DNA of 31,927 nucleotides, from IMG/VR virus record IMGVR_UViG_3300015371_000119, positions 1 through 31,927 of that record. One strand, given 5' to 3'. Numbering within the stretch: the stretch's first letter is position 1; each line of letters starts with the position of its first letter. The stretch comes from a virus. A program made the translations under genes and the position numbers. The notes beneath the pieces were generated by a model. It was not told the DNA's origin and made no database searches. It saw nothing but the letters and a program-made list of their open reading frames with translations. Positions 10,878 to 19,725 of the stretch are shown here, piece after piece.

Positions 10878-11364
10878 CACTCGACACTTTGCACAATTTG
10901 TAGCTCCCCCAACAGGGACTGTTACAAGTGATTCAGCTACAGAAACGCTAACGCTGACTCCGAGTGCCGCCGAGACTGCTCAGTTTGTTGATGCATTTAC
11001 TGAGGACTTTCATCTTACTCCCTCTGGCACAGAAACTCTCGGTGCTTCCACAGATGCAGGAACTGAGCTATTTCACATAACTCCGAGTGGCACAGATATT
11101 CTAGTCAGGGAGTACACAGATACGAATACGGAAGTCCTAGCACTCGTAGCAAGTGGTGAGGACTTTCGAGAGTCAATTGACAGTGGCACTACGCGAGTAG
11201 TCTTGTCTCCTAGTGCCACAGACCACTACTGTCCCGAAAAGGTAGAGTTTGAGGGATTCCTTGATTCACGATGGGAAGGTGAGTACCGAAATAGATGGAG
11301 TGGATTTAATCAAGGCCGATGGGAAGGTCTATTCCTCGGAGTCGGAGAAGGGTTTGCATGTTAA
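10867..11364 (+). CDS. Short TPSGT-repeat protein (165 aa)
   Basis: I start at GTG 10867 (MASSTRHFAQFVAPPTGTVT); an upstream ATG would overlap the previous gene by 74 bases. Residues about 21-120 contain five degenerate repeats of about 20 aa, for example DSATETLTLTPSAAETAQFV and DAGTELFHITPSGTDI. They match those of the 993-aa protein two genes downstream. The C-terminus is different: an aromatic and charged segment with RWEGEYRNRW and GRWEGLF, which may be an attachment domain. The repeat gene plus the small Ig-like gene that follows forms a cassette repeated downstream. Confidence 0.65.
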   Translation: MASSTRHFAQFVAPPTGTVTSDSATETLTLTPSAAETAQFVDAFTEDFHLTPSGTETLGASTDAGTELFHITPSGTDILVREYTDTNTEVLALVASGEDFRESIDSGTTRVVLSPSATDHYCPEKVEFEGFLDSRWEGEYRNRWSGFNQGRWEGLFLGVGEGFAC

Positions 11365-11673
11365 ATGCCTGATCTTGTAGGAGGAAACCAAATTGCGAGA
11401 GGTACAAAGCAGTACCTCCTGATTGAAGTAACAGACGTGGCTGCTCAGATTACGGATCTTTCGACTCACTCACCAAAGTACACGGTGAAGGATTCGACTC
11501 TGACAGATACGATGTACAACCTCGTATCTGGGCTTGCTGTCGATATGACCCTTTACTGCCTAGTTGACACAACGGTCGGGACTTGGGCATTTAGCCATTA
11601 CCTGCTGTGGGGGCAGTTCACGATTAGTCCCGAAATTCCTCTAATTGGACCGTTTGACTTCTATCTGATCTAG
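11365..11673 (+). CDS. Small Ig-like/beta protein, copy 1 (102 aa)
   Basis: The ATG directly follows the previous stop. The protein has ARGTKQYLLIEVTDVAAQIT, a central YTVKDST and DMTLYCLVDTTVGTWAFSHY. The 98-aa protein at 14651 has the same plan (GTKENIVVDITDR, RAYCLVDTDTWEVGTYELFI, VGPLEFEV), so the two are paralogs. The alternation predicts an Ig-like beta-sandwich; such small domains often serve as accessory or connector proteins of the virion. It overlaps the long repeat protein by one base, suggesting that each copy goes with its repeat partner. Confidence 0.6.
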   Translation: MPDLVGGNQIARGTKQYLLIEVTDVAAQITDLSTHSPKYTVKDSTLTDTMYNLVSGLAVDMTLYCLVDTTVGTWAFSHYLLWGQFTISPEIPLIGPFDFYLI

Positions 11674-14654
11674 TGGCAGCAGCTTTCCAATCAGACGGTG
11701 GAACTGTATTTTGCAATGCGAACAATAACAACGCAATTTCAGTTCCTCTGCCTGCGACACGACCAGTTGGATCGGTACTGTTCTGTATTATCTTCAACCA
11801 GCTAATCACAGCAACAGTAACGACTGCCCCATCTGGCTATACACTTCTTTCAGAATTTCCTAAGACTTCCGGTACTGCCAGTGGTGGCAGAATTTGGGTG
11901 TACTATCGAATTGTCGATGGTACTGAGTCTGCACCTAGCGTAGCCTGCTCAGGTACAACTGGAACATCTGGAGATTTGTGGGGTGCCTACATCACTTGCT
12001 ATTCAGGCATCACTGTAACTGCCGGCGCTCCGGTTGAAGATGGTACGACTACAGTAAATGATGCCTCTGGCACGACGACCTGCACATACCCTGCAATCAC
12101 TACTGGAACGCAGGGTGCTCTGATTCTGAGATTCCTTGCAAGATTTAGAGACGCAGTAGATACGTTCACTCCGACAGGAGGATGGAACGAAAGGGAAGAT
12201 GCGGGGTCTACTACTCGACTTGGTGGACAGTTACACGTTCAGGACAATTTCGGTGGTGCTGCTGGATCACAAGCAAGCGTAACAGTTGCACCATCGAATA
12301 CGACTGCCGCGAGATACCTTGCTATCTCTATGGCGTTCCAAAATGCTCCTGTCACTGATTCTAATACACTGAGTTTGGCGCTAACTCCTAGTGCAACCGA
12401 AGCTGCACAGTTTGCAGATAGTGGTACTGAGGGGCTTGCACTCACTCCGAGTGGAACCGATCTAAAGGCAAAAGAGTACACAGATGCAGATACGGAGATA
12501 TTTGCGCTAACTCCTAGTGGCTCTGATACCTATACCGCAAGTACGAATATCGAGCTAGATGTTGCAAATCTTGGAAAGAATGGTGGTGATGCAGGAGGTA
12601 CGTCTCCTGACATTACTATTACAACACTAGTCGATACGGCTGATGGTGCTAGAGTCTTTGCTTCATTTGCGACAGCAGAAGGAGGAGGTACAGATTCGGC
12701 TGGTGCTTGTAGTGACAATTCAGGCTTAGGTCTGACTTGGACTAAGTGGGCCGAACGTGAGCATGGAAACAATATCTATGCTGCTTGCTTCTATGCTGAT
12801 CTTCCGCCAGGAAATCATCTTCCTGCTGGTACAGTTATCACCTGTGCGATAACTGGTGGATTCTACGATTGGTGCGGAGTCGCATCCTCCTATACATCCG
12901 TGAATGGTTGGAGTACTCAGCTAGGCTCAACTGATATTCAAGCCGCATTCCCATTCGGATCTACTGGAACCTGGGCTTCTGGATCAATGACAAAGCCCTC
13001 ATCCGGTGAGTCACTTCTATTCTCTGTTGCTATTGCTGAGAATGGTGGCTCGTCACTAGCTAGTGCTCCGAGTGGAGGTACTGTCGAGGATAATGAGCAA
13101 ACTAGAACTGGTACATTTAACTTTACAGTCTCAAATAACCGCAAGCTTGAGAATACTTCTGGAACTGATACCAACTCAGGAACATGGGCAGTCAATCCAG
13201 ATGTGACGCTAATTGCAACTGGCGTCTTTCCTGAGAGTACGGGAACAATCTACACAGACTCCGCAACTGAGAGTCTTAGCCTAACTCCATCGGCTACTGA
13301 GAATGCCCAGTTTGTTGATGCTTCGACAGAGGCACTAGCTCTGACTGCTTCTGCAACTGAATCTGCTCAGTTTGTAGATACAGGAACAGAGGTATTTGCG
13401 CTAACTCCGTCGGCAACGGAGACTGCACAATTTGTCGATGCTTCAACCGAAACTTTTGCGCTTACTCCAAGTGCAGCAGAGGTTGCGGCGTTTGCAGATG
13501 CCGCCACTGAAACGTTGTCGCTTGTTCCTTCGGGAACAGACGTTTCAGAATATGTAGACGCCGCAACACAATCTCTAGTTTTGACTCCTAGTGCAACTGA
13601 GGAACATACTACATTTGATGCGGCAACTGAATCACTTGCACTAACTCCGGATTCAACAGAAGTCTACACTCCGGGTGGTTCTGGATACACTGATGCCGAA
13701 ACTGAGCTATTTGCACTTACACCATCAGGAGATGAAAATGTCCAAGGGACAGATACCGAAACAGAAAGACTTAGCCTTGAAGCATCTGGAACAGATATTC
13801 AATCAGGAGTTGACTCTGCGACAGAGACTCTTCTCCTTCAACCAATTAGTGACGATACTGCGACGCTATCTGATTCGGGAAGAACAGACCTCCAAATTAC
13901 ACCGTCAGGAACAGAGGCGCAAGCGGCGCAAGACGTAGGAGTTGAGACATTTGGACTCGTCCCATCCGGAACCGACGTCTATTCAGTCGTCTACACAGAT
14001 TCAGACACTACAGGACTCAGCCTTGTACCATCTGGATCAGACACTCAACAGACAATTGACGCATCCACAGAGGTACTTGCACTTACGCCTTCTGATACAG
14101 ACATTGCAGACCTTGTTGATTCAGGAAGAGAAGATTTTAGACTCACTCCATCAGCCGATGAATCCCTCTCAGGGCAAACATTCGACTCTGCCACCGAGTC
14201 GCTTCTATTGGTGCCTTCCACTGACGAGACGATACAAGCTACAGATTCGGATATCGAGGACTTCCGACTAACTCCGAACAGTACAGACTACATAGCACAT
14301 GAGTACAGTGATGCAGATACGGTAGCTCTCACATACACGCCGTCCGGAACGGATACTCTAACAACCGAGGATACCGATGTTGAGTACATCATTCTTACTC
14401 CGTCGATTTCTGAGGAACTTGAGTATGCGGATACTGATACAGAGTACCTAACTCTCGAGCCGCGAACAGATTTCGAGGGTCCGCCACTTGTTGATCTTGT
14501 CTACCTATCACTGACTCCTGGTGGAATCGAATTCAAGTACATCGTTGCACTCCAGGGGAATTCATACAGACGCTACACAGCTAAGATGGTGGAGAATAGG
14601 CTGTCAACTTCAAAGAGTTACAGACGTTGGTTGGCAAAGGAGGGAAGAGTATGA
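11673..14654 (+). CDS. Large TPSGT-repeat virion protein (993 aa)
   Basis: The GTG overlaps the previous stop. Residues 1-225 form a beta-rich domain (GTVFCNANNNNAISVPLPAT, GTLL and SGDLWGAYITCYSG-like strands), typical of phage fiber modules. Residues about 226-290 hold three TPS repeats, residues 291-522 a second similar beta domain, and residues about 527-955 about 21 further repeats. The last 38 residues are basic (NSYRRYTAKMVENRLSTSKS). The consensus repeat is F/Y-x-D-x-x-T-E-x-L-x-L-T-P-S-x-T-D/E, with acidic charges at fixed spacing and few Lys or Arg. No catalytic motif is visible. It probably forms a long flexible or beta-stacked stalk on the head or tail, perhaps a host-binding decoration. 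Confidence 0.7.
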   Translation: MAAAFQSDGGTVFCNANNNNAISVPLPATRPVGSVLFCIIFNQLITATVTTAPSGYTLLSEFPKTSGTASGGRIWVYYRIVDGTESAPSVACSGTTGTSGDLWGAYITCYSGITVTAGAPVEDGTTTVNDASGTTTCTYPAITTGTQGALILRFLARFRDAVDTFTPTGGWNEREDAGSTTRLGGQLHVQDNFGGAAGSQASVTVAPSNTTAARYLAISMAFQNAPVTDSNTLSLALTPSATEAAQFADSGTEGLALTPSGTDLKAKEYTDADTEIFALTPSGSDTYTASTNIELDVANLGKNGGDAGGTSPDITITTLVDTADGARVFASFATAEGGGTDSAGACSDNSGLGLTWTKWAEREHGNNIYAACFYADLPPGNHLPAGTVITCAITGGFYDWCGVASSYTSVNGWSTQLGSTDIQAAFPFGSTGTWASGSMTKPSSGESLLFSVAIAENGGSSLASAPSGGTVEDNEQTRTGTFNFTVSNNRKLENTSGTDTNSGTWAVNPDVTLIATGVFPESTGTIYTDSATESLSLTPSATENAQFVDASTEALALTASATESAQFVDTGTEVFALTPSATETAQFVDASTETFALTPSAAEVAAFADAATETLSLVPSGTDVSEYVDAATQSLVLTPSATEEHTTFDAATESLALTPDSTEVYTPGGSGYTDAETELFALTPSGDENVQGTDTETERLSLEASGTDIQSGVDSATETLLLQPISDDTATLSDSGRTDLQITPSGTEAQAAQDVGVETFGLVPSGTDVYSVVYTDSDTTGLSLVPSGSDTQQTIDASTEVLALTPSDTDIADLVDSGREDFRLTPSADESLSGQTFDSATESLLLVPSTDETIQATDSDIEDFRLTPNSTDYIAHEYSDADTVALTYTPSGTDTLTTEDTDVEYIILTPSISEELEYADTDTEYLTLEPRTDFEGPPLVDLVYLSLTPGGIEFKYIVALQGNSYRRYTAKMVENRLSTSKSYRRWLAKEGRV
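13251..14537 (+). repeat. Approx. 60-bp coding tandem repeat array (about 21 units)
   Basis: The stretch encodes about 21 consecutive units of 20-22 codons in the 993-aa protein. The DNA copies differ strongly at third positions while the amino-acid pattern T-E-x-L-x-L-T-P-S-x-T-D/E persists, so the array is old and held by selection on the protein. Adjacent early units (for example FVDASTEALALTASATESAQ and FVDTGTEVFALTPSATETAQ) are most alike; later ones drift, some to TPN, EAS or QPI. Confidence 0.7.
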
Positions 14655-14947
14655 CAACGGTGCTTCCAGTAGGAACGAAGGAGAACATCGTAGTTGACAT
14701 TACCGACCGCATTGGTAGTATCTCGACACTCGATGGATCGAATCCCACTTTCGATGTTCGTAAGAGAGGCGCAGGTAGCACTTGGAAACTGCAAGCTCAG
14801 CCTGTGACGAATATCGGAATGCGGGCATACTGCCTAGTCGATACAGATACATGGGAAGTTGGGACTTACGAGCTATTCATCAACTTCCAGGCTTTACCGG
14901 AAGAACCAAGAGTCGGTCCGCTAGAGTTTGAAGTAGCACATGCGTAA
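14651..14947 (+). CDS. Small Ig-like/beta protein, copy 2 (98 aa)
   Basis: I start at ATG 14651, which overlaps the stop of the repeat protein (ATGA) and has an AAAGGAGGG SD. An earlier ATG would add eight residues within the upstream gene. The protein MTTVLPVGTKENIVVDITDR shares its layout and the YCLVDT core with the 102-aa protein at 11365. It ends RVGPLEFEVAHA, close to IGPFDFYLI of the first copy. A single beta-sandwich is likely. It lies directly before the large terminase; an accessory virion role is inferred. Confidence 0.65.
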   Translation: MTTVLPVGTKENIVVDITDRIGSISTLDGSNPTFDVRKRGAGSTWKLQAQPVTNIGMRAYCLVDTDTWEVGTYELFINFQALPEEPRVGPLEFEVAHA

Positions 14948-16316
14948 GACTGCGGCTATCTCAAAGTCCAAGCTTTGGGAGAAAATCAAGTATAAGCCTC
15001 ATTCTGAGGAACAGCGGGCTATCCATGAATCCGAGGCTCGCTTCCGTATCCCCTGCTGTGGGAGGCGTTTCGGAAAGAGCATTTTCTCAGGCGTTGAGAT
15101 GACCGAGGCATGCTTCATTCCTGAGAGCTACTACTGGATTTGCGGACCTACCTACAAGTTGGCAGAAAAGGAGTTCCGTGTCGTCCATCACAACTTCACA
15201 CGCAAACTTGGATTGCAGAAGGAACTCAAGATCAGCTATAATGTTAAGCAAGGAGACATGCGGATCGAATTTCCTTGGGACACGATTCTTGAGTGTGTTT
15301 CAGCAACTAATCCTGACTCTCTATTGGGTGAGGGACTTGACGGAGTAATTATGTCCGAGGCTGCTCGGCATTCTATGCAAACGTGGGAACAGTATGTCGA
15401 GCCAGCGTTGTCAGACAAACGTGGATGGGCAATTTTTCCATCGACTCCAAAGGGATACAACTGGTATAAGGGACTGTTTGATCTTGGTCAAAGTCCTGAC
15501 GAGCCCGACTATGCGTCATGGAGACTTCCAACATGGGTGAATACATACAGATTCCCTGGTGGCTTCGATGATCCAGAATTGCAGCGGATTAGACGTGTTG
15601 CATCAGAGGCATATTGGCGACAAGAGTATGGTGCTGAATTTACAGCGATGGTGGGTAAAATCTACGATGAGTGGAATGAACAGTACCATGTTACTAACAT
15701 CGAGTACAACCCGAGTTGGAGAAACTATTGGGCCGTTGACTTCGGGTTCTCTGCACCTTTTGTATGTCTAGACATTATGGTTGATCCTGAGGAGAATGTG
15801 TACGTTTGGAGAGAGTATCAGGTTACACATATGACTACATGGGATCATGCCATTGCTTTGAAGGCACGTCGCAGTCCTGATGGTTTCCACATGGATGGAA
15901 TTTTCGCTGATCCTCGCGGAGCAGATGGTGTCGAGACGCTAAAGCAGCATTTTCGCGGAGTTGCTGCAAATCCAGTCGGATGGGATTTGGGCATCGAGGC
16001 TGTCAAGCGTTGGCTCAAATTGCAGCCTAATGGAAAGCCCAAACTTCTCATCGACCACTCCTGTACTGACCTTATTCGACAAATGGAGAGTTTGAGAAAA
16101 CCCGACCCGAAGGAAGGAAAGAACCCTTCTGAAAGACAGCACGATTATGACGATCATGGACCTGACGCTCTAAGATACTTCTTTAATGAGTATTTCATCC
16201 TGGGTGCGAACTCTAACCTCAGTGACGTGTACAGTCCGGGCGCGCGTAATGAAGCAGAGGGCTTCCTGACTTATCACTCCGGCATAAAATTGGACTCTCC
16301 GATAACTTATGGCTAA
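14940..16316 (+). CDS. terL: Terminase large subunit
   Basis: This 458-aa protein is the packaging ATPase and nuclease. Walker A is GRRFGKS (residues 41-47). The Walker B region is LDGVIMSEAA (133-142), with Glu140 as the catalytic carboxylate and Ser in place of the usual Asp. The coupling motif is FPSTPKG (166-172). The C-terminal RNase H-like nuclease has D267 (AVDFGF), D324 (FADPR) and HDYDDHGPDALRY (401-413), giving the acidic triad. The length fits the family. It overlaps its neighbours by eight bases and precedes the portal gene. Small and large subunits are normally adjacent, but no clear small subunit precedes it here. Confidence 0.93.
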   Translation: MRKTAAISKSKLWEKIKYKPHSEEQRAIHESEARFRIPCCGRRFGKSIFSGVEMTEACFIPESYYWICGPTYKLAEKEFRVVHHNFTRKLGLQKELKISYNVKQGDMRIEFPWDTILECVSATNPDSLLGEGLDGVIMSEAARHSMQTWEQYVEPALSDKRGWAIFPSTPKGYNWYKGLFDLGQSPDEPDYASWRLPTWVNTYRFPGGFDDPELQRIRRVASEAYWRQEYGAEFTAMVGKIYDEWNEQYHVTNIEYNPSWRNYWAVDFGFSAPFVCLDIMVDPEENVYVWREYQVTHMTTWDHAIALKARRSPDGFHMDGIFADPRGADGVETLKQHFRGVAANPVGWDLGIEAVKRWLKLQPNGKPKLLIDHSCTDLIRQMESLRKPDPKEGKNPSERQHDYDDHGPDALRYFFNEYFILGANSNLSDVYSPGARNEAEGFLTYHSGIKLDSPITYG

Positions 16317-17697
16317 ACTCAAAGTTCCTAGTTTTCGGAGAGATTCCGGTTCCTCGCTAACTGCGACCGGACACGTCGAGCCTCCCAAACTTGATAGTGA
16401 GCTAGGTTCTTCACAGCCTGTCAAGATTCAAGAGGTTGTTCCTGAGCTAGCTTCAAAGCAACAGGCTCGCACAACGTACAACAGAATGCTCAATGGCGAT
16501 GCCGCTGTTGATACTTCTGTGCGTATGTGGAAAACGCCTGTTCTTGGGGCTACCTACTTCATGGAGGCTGCAAGCGAGAATCAGGATGATGTAGATATTG
16601 CAGAGTTTTGCGACTTCAACATCTTCGGGAACTTCGGTTCTCCCTGGCTTCAAACGCTACAGCACATTCTTCATATGTGCGAAGATGGGTACTCAGTTCT
16701 CAATCCCATTCCGACTACCGCAGAATGGGCACCGAGACGAGAAAAGGCAAATCGCAAGAAGTACACGATGTTGCGAAAGCTCGCCCCACGCCCAGCTTCT
16801 ACGATCCGAGAGATTGAATACGACGACAATGGTGGTCCCGTAGGAATCAAGCATAACGCCATTCGTGCGGATAAGAAGGTTGAGGAGGTCGAAATTCCAA
16901 TCGACCAACTTATCATCTTCACCCTAAACGGGGATGGTGGGGACCTTGAGGGTAAGTCGGTACTTAGAACGGCTTACCCTCATTGGTACTACAAGACGCA
17001 TCTTTACAAGATTGATGCGATCCAGAAGGAACGTCATGGAATTGGCGTACCTGAGGTAAAGCTACCTTCCAACTTCACTCCACAGGATACGGCAGCAGCG
17101 TGGGTTCTCGTACAGAATTTGAGAACCAATGAAAAGGCAGGGATCGTTGCGCCTCCTGGGTTTGAGATTGGGTTCAAGGAACTTTCTGGCAATGCAGTAG
17201 ATGCTCTGAAATCAGCAGATCATCACAATGCGATGATTATGCTGAACGTCATGGCACAGTTTCTACTTCTCGGAATGTCGGAAGGTGGTGGTAGAGCAAC
17301 CTCACAGTCGCAGCAGGACGTATTTATGAAGTCGCTTAGATACGTCGCTGATCTGATTTGCTCATACTTCAATCTGTATATGATTCCAAAGCTCGTTGCA
17401 TGGAATTTCGATACAGACCGATATCCGCAGATGAAGGCTCGTAACATTGGCGAGACTAAGGACTTGCAGCAATGGGGAGCCGCACTTGCGAATATCGTAG
17501 ATAAGGAGATTGTTACTCCTGATCTCAATTTGGAGCAATGGGCAAGGGATCAGTTGGGTGCCCCACGAAAGACCGAAGCTAGGCCAGCACCGAAAGTGAG
17601 TGGTCAGAATGGTGCAACTGGTATTTCGGGAGTGGGAGACAACAGTAATAAGAGCACTGTTGGTAACAACGGTGGTCAGGGGAATATGGGAGCATGA
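16309..17697 (+). CDS. Portal protein (Mu gp29/DUF935-like)
   Basis: The 462-aa protein follows the terminase with an eight-base overlap. The middle contains IIFTLNGDGGDLEGKSVLRT and AYPHWYYKTHLYKIDAIQKE, then RHGIGVPEVKLP, the signature pattern of Mu gp29-like (DUF935) portals. Length and position fit. The product forms the dodecameric ring at the capsid vertex through which DNA enters. The C-terminus is a Gly, Asn and Ser rich tail without predicted structure. The N-terminal 50 residues are also polar and probably flexible. Confidence 0.88.
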   Translation: MAKLKVPSFRRDSGSSLTATGHVEPPKLDSELGSSQPVKIQEVVPELASKQQARTTYNRMLNGDAAVDTSVRMWKTPVLGATYFMEAASENQDDVDIAEFCDFNIFGNFGSPWLQTLQHILHMCEDGYSVLNPIPTTAEWAPRREKANRKKYTMLRKLAPRPASTIREIEYDDNGGPVGIKHNAIRADKKVEEVEIPIDQLIIFTLNGDGGDLEGKSVLRTAYPHWYYKTHLYKIDAIQKERHGIGVPEVKLPSNFTPQDTAAAWVLVQNLRTNEKAGIVAPPGFEIGFKELSGNAVDALKSADHHNAMIMLNVMAQFLLLGMSEGGGRATSQSQQDVFMKSLRYVADLICSYFNLYMIPKLVAWNFDTDRYPQMKARNIGETKDLQQWGAALANIVDKEIVTPDLNLEQWARDQLGAPRKTEARPAPKVSGQNGATGISGVGDNSNKSTVGNNGGQGNMGA

Positions 17698-17700
17698 ACT

Positions 17701-17904
17701 ATGAACGGCTTAGTAGGCTGTTTCGTAGTGACTCCCCGAGGTAAGTTGTACAGAGTAGTAGACATTTGGAACGGAGACGACAAAGCATCGCCTGAGGTTC
17801 TACTTGAGGCTCTGAATGATCCTAAGTCAGCAGATTTCAAGTGGACGACTCAGACAGTGTTGAAGCAAATGGAGGTAGTTGGTAAGAGTGCCTTGGAAGG
17901 TTGA
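17701..17904 (+). CDS. Small hypothetical head-region protein (67 aa)
   Basis: The gene encodes MNGLVGCFVVTPRGKLYRVV followed by DIWNGDDKASPEVLLEALND and a final helix. An N-terminal SH3-like pair of strands (GCFVVTPRGKLYRVVDIWNG) is plausible. It begins three bases after the portal stop with a GGGAG SD and ends inside the protease gene. No family is recognised. A small head-associated or regulatory function is inferred only from position. Confidence 0.6.
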   Translation: MNGLVGCFVVTPRGKLYRVVDIWNGDDKASPEVLLEALNDPKSADFKWTTQTVLKQMEVVGKSALEG

Positions 17905-19306
17905 AAAGGACACGAATGCTTGTCCAGCAGATAAGCCTTGGGCAGTCAAGAATTCCAACACTGGTTCAGTAAATGGTAGGTGTCACGCATCTAAGGGCTC
18001 AGCAGAGTCTCAGCAGAGAGCTTTGTACGCGAAGCTGAATCGAGGTCAGATGAATCACGAACACAATTTCCTCATTCCCACGAAGGGATTTGCCGAGGCT
18101 CTAGAAGGTGATATTGTTTGGGTTCAGGCATTTCCCTTCGATACGTGGGATCATCCAATTTTTGGGGAAACAACGGTCGATCAGGATATCGCTGCTCGAT
18201 ACAAGCGCAATTTCGACAACAAGGTACGCGGTCAGGAAATTGCAACTGATTACGAGCATGGACTTGATCCAGCAAAGGGCGGTAAGGCATCCGGCTGGAT
18301 TCGAGAAGTCGATATTCGTGAAGATGGTCTGTGGTTCGGTGTAAACTTCACCGAGACTGCAAAGGAAGAAATCGAGAAAGGCGAGTGGAAGTATTTTTCC
18401 ACCGAGATTTCCGATGAATGGGAGCATCCCCACACAAAGGAGGTTCACAAGGACGTAATCATTGGTGGTGGCCTCACCAATCGCCCCTGGGTTAAGGGGA
18501 TGGTTCCAATCAACTTCTCGGAACTCTTTGAAGAGAAGGGAGGTAATGTGGGAGACGAGAATAAGAACGAGAGTAGGGAATTGGAGCATTCGGAGCCGGG
18601 TACTGGTTCTCCACCTGCTCCACGAACTGACGAAGATGGAAGTGATGACAAAGCAATTACAAGTGGAAGTCGTAGAGACACTCCACCTGTAGACGATCCG
18701 GAGGCTAAGGTGAAGGAACTTGATGCTAAGCTCCGTGAGACTCTTGGCCTTGATCCAGATGCAGATATTGTCAAGGCTATCACGGAAATGAAGGATGAGG
18801 TTCAGCCTCTTCGGGATGCTGCAAAGGCTCACTCTGAGAAGAAGGCTTTTGCTGAGGCATATCCTGATGAGTTTGCACGTTTGCAGCGTCTTGAGAAGGT
18901 TGATCGTGAGAATACCGCTAAGGCATTCGCTGAGAATTACGAGCGGTTTTCAAAGAAGGATGGAGACGCTGTTGTAAAGACGACTCGTGGCTTTTCGCAG
19001 TTGGTTGTTGACAAGATTGAGGCATTGGTTCTCAAGTCGTTCAGTGAGAAGATCACTCCGACTGACGTTGCTGATGTTCTCGATACGATTGCAGATGGTG
19101 GAATTGTCGAGTTTGGTGAGAAGGGTTCTTCTCGCACTCGCTCGACATTCTCTGCTGAGTCTGACAATCCCCGCAAGGCTTTCGCTGAGCTTGTCACCAC
19201 GATTCAGAATGAGGATAAGCTTAGTTACGCTGACGCAGTTACGGAAGCTGCAAAGCGTGAGCCTGCAATGTTTGATGCGTACCGTGTCGCAAGGCCAGTG
19301 GAATAG
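17879..19306 (+). CDS. Mu gpI-like prohead protease fused to scaffold (475 aa)
   Basis: Residues 1-55 carry a CPADKPWAVKNSNTGSVNGR segment, then CHASKGSAESQQRALYAK, a motif common at the start of phage protease proteins. The protease domain (about 60-230) contains IATDYEHGLDP with H127, YFSTEIS with S174 and GGGLTNRPWV (197-206), which match the catalytic and family motifs of Mu gpI-like proteases. The remainder is acidic and helical (coiled-coil pattern about 270-380), as in scaffolds fused behind the protease. The start is uncertain: TTG 17879 lies only three bases from GGAGG, GTG 17888 lies 12 away. It should mature the prohead together with the capsid genes that follow. Confidence 0.82.
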   Translation: MVRVPWKVEKDTNACPADKPWAVKNSNTGSVNGRCHASKGSAESQQRALYAKLNRGQMNHEHNFLIPTKGFAEALEGDIVWVQAFPFDTWDHPIFGETTVDQDIAARYKRNFDNKVRGQEIATDYEHGLDPAKGGKASGWIREVDIREDGLWFGVNFTETAKEEIEKGEWKYFSTEISDEWEHPHTKEVHKDVIIGGGLTNRPWVKGMVPINFSELFEEKGGNVGDENKNESRELEHSEPGTGSPPAPRTDEDGSDDKAITSGSRRDTPPVDDPEAKVKELDAKLRETLGLDPDADIVKAITEMKDEVQPLRDAAKAHSEKKAFAEAYPDEFARLQRLEKVDRENTAKAFAENYERFSKKDGDAVVKTTRGFSQLVVDKIEALVLKSFSEKITPTDVADVLDTIADGGIVEFGEKGSSRTRSTFSAESDNPRKAFAELVTTIQNEDKLSYADAVTEAAKREPAMFDAYRVARPVE

Positions 19307-19323
19307 GAAGGAGGTATATATAA

Positions 19324-19707
19324 ATGGCCTACGGTAATTTCGTTCTCGATAAGGGCTACGATCTAGCAGCCGCTTGCGAGAAGTTTCGCGTTGTGAAGGC
19401 TACTTCCAATGCGGAAGAGGTTACGAAGGTATCTGCCGCTACTGACTATCCACTTGGCGTTATTCAGTTCGGAGTTATCACTTCGGAACTAACTCGCGGT
19501 AAGGGTGCTTCTGTTCGTGAGCAGGGAATCTCAGAAGTCGCTGCTGGTGCTGCAATCACCAAGGGCGTTGAAGTTGAGATTGATGCAAACGGTCGTGTAA
19601 TTACGGCTAGTGGTACTGCTGGTCGTTGGGTGCTTGGAATTGCACTTGCTGCCGCAGGTGCGCTTGACGACTACATTCCTGTAATGATCGCACGTCGCAA
19701 GCAGTAA
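19324..19707 (+). CDS. Capsid decoration protein (DUF2190-like)
   Basis: This 127-aa protein has the layout of capsid-decorating or stabilising proteins of the DUF2190 type: FVLDKGYDLAAACEKFRVVK, then VSAATDYPLGVIQFGVITSE, a GAAITKGVEVEIDANGRVIT core and GRWVLGIALAAAGALDDYIP. Beta strands alternate with small glycines. It lies between the protease and the major capsid gene, the usual place. The SD GAGG is nine bases upstream of the ATG. The protein probably trimerises at capsid three-fold positions. Confidence 0.82.
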   Translation: MAYGNFVLDKGYDLAAACEKFRVVKATSNAEEVTKVSAATDYPLGVIQFGVITSELTRGKGASVREQGISEVAAGAAITKGVEVEIDANGRVITASGTAGRWVLGIALAAAGALDDYIPVMIARRKQ

Positions 19708-19725
19708 GGAGGTGAAATAACCTAA

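Noticed and set aside
13675-14271. Plus-strand ORFs inside the repeat array (87 and 109 aa)
   Set aside because: They are alternative-frame readings of a periodic sequence; the Gln and Leu richness is a frame artefact.
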